Shown here one piece after another: positions 14,386-24,645 of a stretch of DNA of 64,000 bases. Source of the DNA: Synanceia verrucosa (taxonomy: Eukaryota > Chordata > Actinopteri > Perciformes > Synanceiidae); NCBI GenBank assembly GCA_029721515.1, contig CM056559.1, positions 14,685,001 to 14,749,000 of the forward strand. The letters run 5' to 3'. Under the pieces are notes generated by a model that was given only the letters and a program-made list of their open reading frames with translations, was not told the origin of the DNA and made no database searches. The position numbers and the translations under genes are program-made. Within the stretch, counting starts at the first letter, position 1; each line of letters opens with the position of its first letter.

Positions 14386-17300
14386 TACAGAGCACAGAAC
14401 AGCACTTCAACATATAATAAGTGCACAGGCTACATGGATACATAAGTATATGGAGATTGTCTGTAGGTTATTATAATAGCCGTGAGAGAGTGAGGGATAA
14501 TCTGGCAGAGGCTAAAAGAACAGAGGGCCGAGTCTGTTTGCGCAGCTCCGACCACAGACACAGAGAAAGTGGTTTCGTAGAGCAGTATTAGCTCTTGATT
14601 ATTTGCGTTAACCGGTACTTAGATTTACTGCCTGGGTAATGTGATCTGACTGGCAGTTAAGCACTGGCAGCAACTCGGGGCAGGAAAGCCAGGACAGAGT
14701 TGCTGTTCCCTCTCTGTTTCCCCTGGACTGGACCAATAAAAGCCTGCAAGTTCTGCCCCCGAGTCGCTGTTTCTGCTTCTTTCTAACTCTCCCCATTGGG
14801 AAGACATTTGGAAACAATCAGTAGTGTGTTTTAAGGGAAGGCCTTTCCCCTATCAATCCCCCTAGATAAGGTATCTATGAGCCTGGCTCCGTGGCCCCGC
14901 ACACGGAATTCATCACCTCTGTTTCCTGTATGCTGTTTAGGGGTCCCCTCATTTTCACTTCTATCTGTGCAGAGTGCAGAGGGCGCGCTTTGTGTGAGTG
15001 TGTATGTTTTTGTAAGGGGGTTTACTGTGTTGGTATATATTTGTGGGTGAGCATACGTATTCCAAACACACAGTGTCGACTTATATGTGTGTAAATGAAG
15101 AACAGCACTTCTTTCTGCTTTTTTGTGTTGAGGGGAGCTCTTTAGACAGCTGACAAAGTGCATTTGATTTGACTGTATCCTGGGTGAAGTCAGTAGCACA
15201 TTCCATTTACTTCTTTCTTGATGTTCCTTCAGTGCCTTCTCCGCATGTACTGCCTATTCAGTTGTAAATTAAGAGGATATTGTTTCACATTTTTAGTCAA
15301 AGGTTCACTCAGAACAGCCTGACCTGAAAAAGTACACTGAGCATCTTTGGTCAGCAACATAAAATCTAAATTCCTGTAGTGAAATTAATTCAAGCTGGTG
15401 AGCTTTGCAACATGCCATCCTCTTCTTCTCAAATTTCTCCTTTTAATTCCCATCTCATAACACAAAAAACGCCATAGAAATAGTCGCTTCAACACGACTT
15501 TGAGATTTTCTTGTTCCGGCAAGCCTTGCAATGTACATCTTCCTCACTATAACCAGAGTGCTATAATAGCTAAAGATAGATGATGTAAACGTGTGTTACA
15601 AGGCAGCTGCATTTATATCCCACTGGTGAATCAATGCCTCTGCATATAAATTGTATTATATCTGTGGCTGTCTAGACGTTTGTCATTGTGTTATTGAGTT
15701 TGCCCTGCATGTGTTTCCGATCAGATCGGCCTCCTTTTTTCAGCTAAGAGTGTGTTATGTGTGTTTTGACTCCCACAGTGAGCCATCAGTTATTCAGATT
15801 TTTGTGTGCATCCCGACCCCACTGTGTTTTTTTTAACAGGTAAACTCCTCCTTCTTCATCCTTCTTTTTTCCTCAACCTCCTCATTCAGTCAAGCAAGTC
15901 CCTGCATTCACTCCAGATCTAATAAGGCTTGTGACCTTTGCCCTGCTTGGATGGACCCCTGTTGAGAGCCTCGTTCACCTGGTATTGTGCTGCCGGCTAC
16001 ACCTTCCAACTGGCATAGCCCCCACCCATGCCCGCCTTTGTCCTTCTACAATTCACTCTGACTTTGTTCAGTTAGTTAACCTAGCTTCCTCTCCCTGCTG
16101 AGAACTCAGAAAAAAGAAGGGAGGGGAGGGAACGATCAGGAGAGAGTGTTGGGGGGGGATCAGTACTAAGGAATAAAGGGGAAATCAGAAATTTGTAAAT
16201 TATTTGTCCTCTTTGCCTCGAAGAGATGAGTAGCATTGACTGACCCTGCACTCCCTCACACCACAGACACACACAGAGAAACAGATTAACCCAAAGAAAG
16301 AGATTAGCAATCAACTGAGAGGCAGGGAGACAGACTCCCAGCTTGTTGTGTTGTGTGGTGGGATTTTTGAATAGACCTCTCTCCCATCCAAGACAATCAA
16401 GCTCTAGTTACACTGAATGGGGAGCTCATCTCCCTCATGGACACCAGGAGAGACAAAAGCAGACACAGACACTGGGGCTGCACACACTGCACCATGTGAA
16501 GGAAGTTAGGGGCCAGGGCTGTTTTGGCAGCTCAGCAGGTTAAGCACATGACACAAATTCAATTCAAACGGTTGTTGAATTGATTAAATAGAAAACTATC
16601 CATACATACTTTTACATTCTTGTATATAACCGCTCATCAAAAATAGCTGACAGTATACAGTATGTCACTCAAAGTAAAGCAAAACAAGCCACTCATTTGG
16701 CAGGCAAAAATGTCAATATATGATCATTTTTGCAAAACCCCACATTTTGTTCAATTCAAATCACTAACCCTCCCCCTCCAATATATTCCCATTGCAAAAA
16801 AATCATGACTTAAATGGTCCATCAACTATGTGTTCCAAATAATGCATTTAAAGTTAAAAGGTATAATTAAAAGGACATATGTTTCCTCTTCACCACAGTT
16901 CAATTTTTGTTGTCCTGAGCATTCTGTTTACATGGTAACACATTCCACTCAGTCATTCACAGTCACTCCAGTTTTAATGATCTTTATTGTCTTCTTTACA
17001 ATTCACAAAGTGCCAATGAGACCTAAGTGTATGCTGTGGAGCTCCTTTATAATTACACAGTGTCTCAGCAGCCAGTTAGTGCTCTTCTCATGAGAGAGAT
17101 CAGGGCCCTCGATGATGGCAGTGCAGCCGTTATGTCTAGGCAGCACAATGCATTGACAACCGCCTCTGACTAAAAAAAAACCCAATATGTGTGTGTACGT
17201 GTGTGTGAAAATGTGAAGATGTGTGTCCATTGAGAGGTGCGTGAGTGACAGCGAGGTTCATCCCTAGCGCCTGCCTTTCTAAGCACTACTGTGGGCAGGG

Positions 17301-19554
17301 CCATCTCCGCTGACAGTGGATGGGATGTGGCAGGGGCTCGAGGATTAAGGGGCTTTTAGGAGGACCGAGAGTGGCTCTTTCTCCCTGTGACAGAGAGAGG
17401 TGACAGGCCGTCAGTGCACAGGGGACAGGCGGACAGCCAGTCTGAGACATCTGCATTCATTCAGGACAGCGGCTTATCCGTAGCACAAAAAAACACACCC
17501 TCGTGAAACACCCTCCATCCACGCTCTCACACTCTGTCTTACACACATGCACACGCAGTGGCGTATGTGGTTACAAATGCAGCACACAAAAACCCTGATT
17601 CCAAGGTCAACCTTTCCTAGAGTTCACACTGTCTGTACATAAGGAAGGCAGAATGGCAAAATCAGTGTCTGCAGGTGAATTACAGTCACAAAACTGCTAG
17701 GTTTGCTAGTATGTATTGCGTTTGTTTGTTTGTTTTCCACTGTTGCACAAATATGACAAATCACCTGTTGGTTCTATAACCACAGGCTCTATAATCTAAA
17801 GTTTCATAACACTAATACAAACACACAGCTTGACTAACGGCTAATTGACAAATTGGTTAATTGAATAGAGATCTGTAACACTGAATTTCTCTGCAAAGAA
17901 TCACACAAAAGCACCACTCAATCAAATCAAACAACAGATTATTTAATTCAATTGACTAAAAGGGAGCAGTCGCAAAACACACAATGCAAATGTCTATATT
18001 TTTTCTCAGTAAATCAGTAGAAATGTAATATTTCAGCTACAGTTTAAATGATCTCCTCCTGGCCAGGCAGCTGCATCTCCTCCTTCCAACCTCTCATGAG
18101 GTTGAGGGAGGTTCAGGAGACAGGCAGAGCCAAGACAGGCCCTGCCCAGCCACCTAATCCTCTCCTCTCATTCACCGTCACTGCTAATCTCCTTCACCAC
18201 CTCCCCACCACCACCTCTACCACCAACACTATCGCCTCCACCTCCACCTCCGTCTCCGCCTCTCACTCAAGAGGTGCACAAAAGCCCTAAAGCGCCCCTG
18301 TCCCGCCCATCTCACCATACCACCCCTTCTCGCACCCCTAACCTGCTCCGCCCATCGCTGCTACAGCAGGAGGCACCCAGTTTTCTAAGCCCAGGACCCA
18401 TAATCCCGTGGGGTGAACCCAAAGGCTCATTGAGTGCTGGATAACTCTCTCCCGGACTCCAACCCTCTGTCTTATTGTTGCCGCTGCTGAGAAGAGGACA
18501 GACACAAATGGAGTTTGAATTTCAATGTGCCTAACGACTCAGAGAGAGAGACAGCAGAATATGGACTTGAGGGCATCCAGGCGTTAAAGATTATTTTTCA
18601 GGGAAGCCATTGAGAAATCCATGCAAATACTGTAGGACCAAGCAGACACACACCAACACATCCCCATTCTGTCACATGAAAGATGGGATGCAATATTTAA
18701 CACTTTTTTAATTGTCATTAAGTTAAATTAATGAATAATATCTGGGTAAACAAATTGAGTTCTCTATTTTTTTATTTTTTTTTTTACCAAAGTGCAAAAA
18801 TGTGTGACTAAAATGGGTCATCAGCTTGATGGGTCTCAAGGAAACTTCATCAGGGTTGAAACGTCACTTCTCCATTTAAATATTCAGAGTCATCTAGATG
18901 TACAATGCTTAACAAAGTTATTAGCCCAGCCAGTCTAAGGTGTGTCCACTGTTGCCCTAAATTAACAGTGTTGCTATATTACCAAAATATTTTTTTCTTT
19001 TTATAAAGATTAATTCATCTTTAGTCTTTAATTAGTCTTTAATCAAAATTATGCTGTATATTCAATGCTAAAATGTAATTATTGTTATTATCCATTAATT
19101 TTAAAAATTTACTGTCTTATAAAAAAGCTGAAAAATAGCACATTATTATTTTTATTGCAATGCCAAATTACATTTATTTATGATTATTTTTTATTGCATT
19201 CCTAAAAAGATCAGAAAAAAAAAAACGTTTTAATGGTTGCATGTTATCCTTGATTAATTTATCTTGGAATTTTGAGTGCTGGCTCAAATTTGGGTATCAA
19301 ATAAAAATGTGAACTCAGTTTGAAATTTCTCACTCTTGTTCAAAATAGTGTAGTGTAGCAAACTACATCGAAGTACACTCAGCACTCCAGCATACTCTGC
19401 ATACAACTGAGTAGGTGAGCATCATCCTTGCGTATACCTCACTGCTGCCTCTCTACCTCTTATTTACTGAAGCTATCTTTCCCATAAGTCACCATTCCTG
19501 TATTCATAAAGCATCATGGACGCCATAACTCACACTTCCCCTTTATGAATAAAG

Positions 19555-20060
19555 CCCCCAAATTTATGGTGATAGATCTGAAGAACGGTGGCCTCCCTGG
19601 TGACAAACTTCCCCCAGTCTGTCACCACTGGCCTGGGCCGCTCAGAGCCTTCCATCAAACAAACGCTCCAGATGGGAGCGCCACTTTAGCGTTCCCCGGC
19701 CGGTGACATCACCTCGCTCAGCCGCACAGAATTGATGATGAAAGCAAACATATCTATCTTAACTCACATTTACCAAATCAATTTTATTTTTACAGACCCT
19801 CTGCGGGCTTATTGGCATATTGACGGTTTGCAGGCGGAAGGGGGGGGTGAGGGATGGTAAACGGGTGGGCATGGGGGAAGAGGGGGGTGGGTCAGGAGGG
19901 CTTAATGGCGTTTACCATATTTAATGCAGAGGGATGTCATCACTGAATATCCATTCTGAATAATGTGGCATTTCATCATAAATTCTTTACAACTTATTTA
20001 CTTAATGGAAAGAGTTATGGCTCCCTGTCACGGTGGTAATTAAACACTGTGATACAGTGC
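19555..20060. promoter_or_regulatory. Candidate conserved non-coding element
   Basis: Unique sequence with CAAATCAATTTTATTT, GGCGTTTACCATATTTAATG (fork-head-like TGTTTAC variant) and GGTGACATCACC (a palindrome-like CRE/AP-1 variant near 19702-19713). It includes the G-run cluster. Confidence 0.35.
19840..19900 (+). other. G-run cluster, potential G-quadruplex
   Basis: Within 61 bp there are eight runs of three or more G (19840-47, 19851-53, 19863-65, 19867-69, 19873-77, 19882-87, 19889-91, 19898-900) with short loops, which meets the usual G4 pattern on the plus strand. It sits inside a CNE-like block in intron 2. Confidence 0.6.
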
Positions 20061-21370
20061 TGCCTCGCCAGGATCCCATCTTTCCCCTCAATCCCCCAAC
20101 CCAGACACACTCACACATCCTAGCTCCTCAGCTTTTTAAATACATATTATTATTCAAGCTTCCCATAAATTACCACCGGATTAAAATTCATGAAACTTCC
20201 TTTATTTCCTTCCATGGGAAAAAGAAAAATAACACAGAGAGCTTGTTCAATGAGCTGTAAATCTCTTAGAGGGGGACAGAGACTTTTTTTTATTAAGATT
20301 CTGTGTTATTAAAGTGGGCAAAAAAATTTAGTTTTTTTCTTTTTACTTCAATTTAAGAGACATTTATACATTGCCTGGCAGTTGATAATGAGGGAGAAGT
20401 TGCTTCTTGGAGAAATGTAGTCCTGAGTGAAAAAAAGAAGAAATTTATTTTGATTTGATCTGAGCCAAAACCACTGAGTCAGAGCTGATGGGCTGGAGTA
20501 ATGCTCTATGATGCAAACCCAATGAGCACCGGTCCAAATCCAAAACTATTTATATGAGCCGAATGTTGATACTTTACCAACACGCTCTCAGTCAGCTTTA
20601 TTGTGCCACATTGAAACAGTCTTATGGGTCAAGGAGAGTATATAGGAGAAGGAATGTTGCATCTAATCATCTTTTCATTTAAACCTGTGGACTTTTAACT
20701 TCATTAACTTCATGGTCAGCAGTTCTTAATGAGCTTGGTTCTGTCCTACAAAGGGACAAAGGCCTGAATATGAAGGACTAAATCCTAATATCCAAATTAG
20801 AGAGGATCTATTTTGGGAGACTTAATGAGGCTGATACCCTGCTAGCCCCTTCCTCCTACTCTATAAAACCAAACTAGCATGACACTGACGGAGACCACAT
20901 CTAACCTTTGACCTTGTCCTATGACCCTGCCTTCGATTTTTTTGTGCCGGCTGACCAATATGTGATTTGCCAATGGTCTCAGTGGGTCCCTAACCAGGAT
21001 GAAAAAGGGATTTATGGCTTTTCATTTTAATTGAGTTGAGAGCACAACCTCAACTCCCTTTCTTTCAGTGGCACTGAGCTAACACTACATCACTGGGCAA
21101 CAAACGGCCACAACAGCCTTGTGGTCACTGGGCTAAATGTGAGTATGACGACATGGGAGGAAATAAAAACTGTAAATGCTTCAGTGTATATTGGCCAAGG
21201 AAACCCCCTGTCAGAAAGTGCCCTGCTACTGTTGCAGAAAAAACATGTAGCTTAAGATGCTGTTATAAATAGAGAAAATTTCTTTACCCTGGCTGCTACT
21301 GTATGTAATCTCTCCCAAAACCACTGAAAAACATGGTAGCCACTGTTTTCTGAATTTTTACAGTATAACT

Positions 21371-22067
21371 AGGGCTACGAAACAATTATTTTTTTAATCA
21401 CAATTAATAGTTGAATTTCAATACTTAATTGTGATTAATTACATTTTATTCTTCATTTAGAATTCTATTATTTTGCATTTCACAAAATGTTTTTCAGATG
21501 ATATTAACTCTTTGAGTGCCAGCCGTTTTATGAAACAGAAAGTGCCTTTTGCGAAAATTTTTGCCCATTTTGCATCATATTTCAAGATGTGCAGAATATT
21601 TTGTACTGTCTCTGAAAACACTGAATAGCTTAAATAAAAGAAGAAACTCGCTATTTCATCATGAAAAAAACGTGTTTTTAACTTGTTCCGTTGTTCTTTT
21701 ATCAGAGGTAAAGTAAAGGCTACTCCCACCGAAAACGCCACTTTTTGTCCAGAGTCTCTCCGTTTTGCGCTCTTATTGTGATCGTCTCCGCTTCCTGCTT
21801 TCATTACCATGGCGCATATCTTTTTATGCTCAGACTACATCTTCCAGAAGCCCCAAGATTATTCACTGCCGAAAAACCACTTTGACGTATTATTACGTCC
21901 ATGGCACTCAAGCATCAAATTTTGAATGACGTTGAAATACATCAATGGCACTCAAAGAGTTAACAATGCAGTAGGAAGTACCTTCTACAAGGAGGCGTTC
22001 GTCAAAGCAACAAGCTTTGTGATTAACACAATTAAGATGTGATTAATGCATTAACACAGAAAGCCCT
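21371..22067. mobile_element. hAT-like non-autonomous element, interrupted by a TTAA MITE
   Basis: The outer ends read AGGGCTACGAAACAATTA (left) and, reverse-complemented from the right, AGGGCTTTCTGTGTTAAT. Both are followed by TTAATCACA-type sequence, the 'agggct...attaatcacgatt' style of end seen in many fish hAT-like repeats. The body is split by the TTAA-flanked MITE at 21504-21963. No clear 8-bp target duplication is visible (gtataact versus accaactc), so the superfamily assignment is tentative. The right end lies only 81 bp from the exon 2 splice donor. Confidence 0.5.
21504..21963. mobile_element. TTAA-flanked MITE, copy A (piggyBac-like)
   Basis: It is flanked by TTAA on both sides (21504-21507, 21960-21963), with perfect terminal inverted repeats CTCTTTGAGTGCCA / TGGCACTCAAAGAG. 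The internal 452 bp has no transposase. An apparent 117-residue minus-strand ORF (21457-21810) is chance reading through the element. The same family occurs at 23.8 and 29.9 kb. TTAA duplication is the hallmark of piggyBac elements; the exact family name needs a repeat library. Confidence 0.8.
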
Positions 22068-22148
22068 ACCAACTCTGCAAAGCAATAATTAAAATGAGCC
22101 ACTGTAAGAAATTGCACATGACCTCTTCTTTGTTTATTATGCTCCTAC

Positions 22149-22495
22149 CTCCCAGCCTTGAGCGGGGTCTCGGAGACAAGGCATGTGCTCTCCTTCATAT
22201 GGTCCAAAGCGTTCGCCGACGTTTACCCTCCTGCAGCTCCAGATGCCCAGGCCTCTGCCTGGAACCGAGGACTCTCGCAGCTCAAAGTCCAGGGGAACAG
22301 TCACATTTTCTTGGGGTGAAAAGATACTCTGATGGTGGAAAGACAGGTGGTGCTGAAGTGAAGCCTCATCATCAGAAGGTGGAGGGGATGCTGGGTCCTC
22401 TGCAAGGGCCGAAGAAGGCATGGGATCACCATCGGAGCCACATACATCGTCCAAGATGTCAGATGGGTAGAGGGCAAACTCATCATCACCATCAC
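22149..22495 (-). CDS. mecom: Coding exon 2 of MECOM/PRDM16-family gene (acidic linker and first half of PR domain)
   Basis: This 347-nt exon has an acceptor with a pyrimidine tract (CTGTGTCTTTCTCAG, AG at 22497-22496) and a donor GAG|GTAGGA after 22149. It completes a serine codon, then encodes 115 residues (14-128 of the joined protein). Residues 14-56 are acidic and proline/serine rich (DGDDEF, DILDD, SPPPSDDE). From about residue 82 comes the PR-domain start, with DFELRESSVPGRGLGIW, then VGERFGPYEGE and finally LRDPAQGWE. These match the PRDM3/16 PR-domain signatures (FELRES, PGxGLGIW, GPYxGE, DPxxGWE). The domain's second half is on the next exon, outside the window. PRDM3/16 PR domains are reported H3K9 methyltransferases in the cytoplasm and nucleus. 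The exon ends at a codon boundary after GWE, as in human MDS1. An ATG just upstream (22508) lies in the intron and is not the start. The linker (66-81, HHQSIFSPQENVTVP) is unlike either human paralog. Confidence 0.9.
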
Positions 22496-23806
22496 CTGAG
22501 AAAGACACAGAGAGATAATCTCTTCGTGAGGGTGATGCACAGTGATATCTATGTCTTATATCTGATCATGGTTAATGCAACTTTGTCAATTGTCAGTTTG
22601 CAAAATGTGTGGGTGTCATGTGACAAAGCCTTGTTTCTGTTTTTGTTGAGCTCACTTGTTTGCAATGCCAAGGATTTTCTTGTTTCTAGTTTCTAATCAT
22701 TGTGTATGCTCCTGCCCTAGGAAATACACATTTAAATTCATATCAGATATTAAATTAAGAATTAATATGCGTAAAACAGAATTTCATAGAAATAAAAAAC
22801 TACATCAGCCACATGGTATGTTTGTAATGTATTTGAGCTGATGCCAAGGTGGGTAAGCAGGATCTGTCCAGCATTGTACTGCTCTGACTGTTTTATATTT
22901 CCTTTTCCTGAACTCTTTCTCCACTGTACTGTGAAAACAGAGGGATGCATACTGGGGTTAATTACGAATGAGTGAAACAGGACAAAGATGAACAACCCTT
23001 GAACCCACACTGGGCTTCTTCGGAGAGGCACACGTGGCTGGAGGAGCATAATGGTGTGAGAGGGATTGAACAATTGATGCAGTGAGCAAGTGGAGAAAAG
23101 TTGTAGGCTACTGTACGGAGAAAAGTGCAGAAAAAAAACGGATAAATTTCCATTCTACTGCAGTCGGACAAGGAGAAGTTCACATACAAATACCCAGACA
23201 GGTCACCAAACAAGCAGACAGACAAACCAAGAACTGATGAAGAAACCATCGAGGACAACGGAATGCCAGCCAGGTGTTATACAGTAATGGAAAGGTAGAA
23301 AGACACTCAAAGCCGGAAATGATTCACAGGAAGCTGCCGCTTCCCCAGCGTGCATCTGAGATGGGCAGAGCTTAACGAAGGCCGACGGGCCACGGGGAGA
23401 GGGGAACTGCTAATGAGGCTCTACAACCCATCCCTGGGCTGAAGAACATTCCTGAAGGGCTGCCTGTGTGACACTGTACCGCTGCGCTGTCAGCCACGAA
23501 ACCTTTGATCCACACAGATACACACACACACACTTTGTGCTCACTGGCCATGAAGTAACCATGCTTCTGATTGACTGAGCGGGTCACTGTGATTGGCCAC
23601 AGGTGGTAATAAAGTAAACTGAGAGATTAACTCAAGACCTGGACAAAATCAGTGAACTTTTTCCATGCGCTCTCACCTTTAAAAACAACAGCAACTTTTG
23701 ACACATTACTTGAGGAACAAACCAAGTAAACCGAGTGGATAGCAACGAAATAGCCTTAAAATATGTGCAAGGTCAAGGCACATTGTCTGACAAAAAGGAA
23801 TGCCAG

Positions 23807-24645
23807 TTAACTCTTTGAGTGCCAGCCGTTTTTTAATACAGAAAGTGCCTTGTACCAGCCTTTTTGCCCATTTTGAGTCATATTTCAAGACCCACGGAAT
23901 ATTTTGTACTATGTCCCTGAAAACACTGAGTAGCTCAAATTAAAGAAGAGACCCGCTATTTCATCATGAAACTAGAAAAGCACTCAGAGAGCGCAGACTT
24001 CCGCCAAGGTGGGGGTGGCGACTTTTTAAAAATTTATTTATTTAAAGTTACCCCCGCCGCCGTTTTCACCGGGGCTTGTTTGTTTGTTTGTTGGTTTAAG
24101 TAACTCAAAACGTTATAGACGATTTTGACGAATTTTTTAGGGTTGGCTGGAAGTGGCCTAACTTAAAACTGATTAATTCTTGGTGGTGTCATTGAATCGG
24201 ATCCAATCACCACCAAAAATTCTAAGTTAGGCCATTTTGGACCAACCCTGAAAATTTCGTCGAAATCCGTCCACAACTTTTTGAGTTATTTTGCAAGCCA
24301 ACAAACCAACATAGAAATAAACAAACCCTGTGAAAATATAACCTCCTTGGCTGAGGTAAAAAAAAAAAGCATTTGTTTTTACCTTGTTCCATTCTTATTT
24401 TATCAGAGATAGAGTAGAGGCCACTTTCACCAATATCACAACTTTTTGTCCAGAATCTGTCCGTTTGGACATGATTGTCTCCACTTCCTGCTTTCATCAC
24501 TGTGCAGTACACCGTCTCATTATGTCCCCACTACAAATCCCAGAAGCCCCAAAATTACTCACAGGCTGTGGGAAACTACAATCAGTGACCCACTGCAAAA
24601 AAACACTTTGATGGCTTATGACATCGATGTCACTCAAAGACTTAA
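23807..24645. mobile_element. TTAA-flanked MITE, copy B, carrying a nested insertion
   Basis: It has the same left end as copy A (TTAA then CTCTTTGAGTGCCAGCCG, from 23811), same orientation, and a right end GTCACTCAAAGAC followed by TTAA (24642-24645). Internal homology to copy A resumes on both sides of an insertion of about 390 bp (TCATCATGAA ... then ACCTTGTTCC-TT-TTTTATCAGAG). Without the insertion its length matches copy A. Confidence 0.8.
23971..24358. mobile_element. Palindromic foldback-type repeat nested in MITE copy B
   Basis: The insertion begins about ACTAGAAAAGCACTCAGAGAG with ACTTCCGCCAAGG and ends CCTTGGCTGAGGT. Internally AACTCAAAACGTTATAGACG...GACGAATTTTTTAGGGTTGG is mirrored by CCAACCCTGAAAATTTCGTCG...ACTTTTTGAGTTATT, and GTGGCCTAACTTA by TAAGTTAGGCCA, around a centre near 24200 (GGTGGTG ... 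CACCACC). The whole insert therefore folds on itself. The 'cctccgccaagg' ends are a common dispersed repeat in fish. Exact boundaries are uncertain by about 10 bp. Confidence 0.7.

Larger units (their letters stand above)
12839..21370. other. Intron 2, right part: no gene seen outside listed features
   Basis: AT-rich around 12.9-13.5 kb and 18.7-19.3 kb. 18170-18270 is a CCACC/CTCC-rich simple stretch that reads as Thr/Ser-rich ORF sequence. No exon, RNA gene or clear transposon recognised. Confidence 0.45.
1..22148 (-). other. Intron 2 (5' part) of the MECOM/PRDM16-family gene, running off the window
   Basis: From the donor at 22148 to the window edge no exon carrying the rest of the PR domain (the conserved SWLKYIR-type segment) or a C2H2 zinc finger is visible, so intron 2 exceeds 22 kb. 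In human MECOM the intron after this exon is also very long and separates the MDS1 part from the EVI1 part. Contents are a long-inverted-repeat element, the hAT-like/MITE nest, TG/CA microsatellites and several CNE-like blocks. Confidence 0.65.

Noticed and set aside
21457..21810. 117-residue minus ORF, partly similar to ORFs at 24222-24512 and 23706-23888
   Set aside because: The similarity is explained by the shared MITE; no transposase motif, so not a protein family.
22496..22508. ATG at 22508 as the start of a 123-residue protein
   Set aside because: The ATG is in the acceptor pyrimidine tract; the real start is in exon 1 and the phase fits that join.
22094..22696. 200-residue plus-strand ORF over exon 2
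   Set aside because: It is the antisense shadow of the PR-domain exon; the minus strand carries the family motifs and splice sites.
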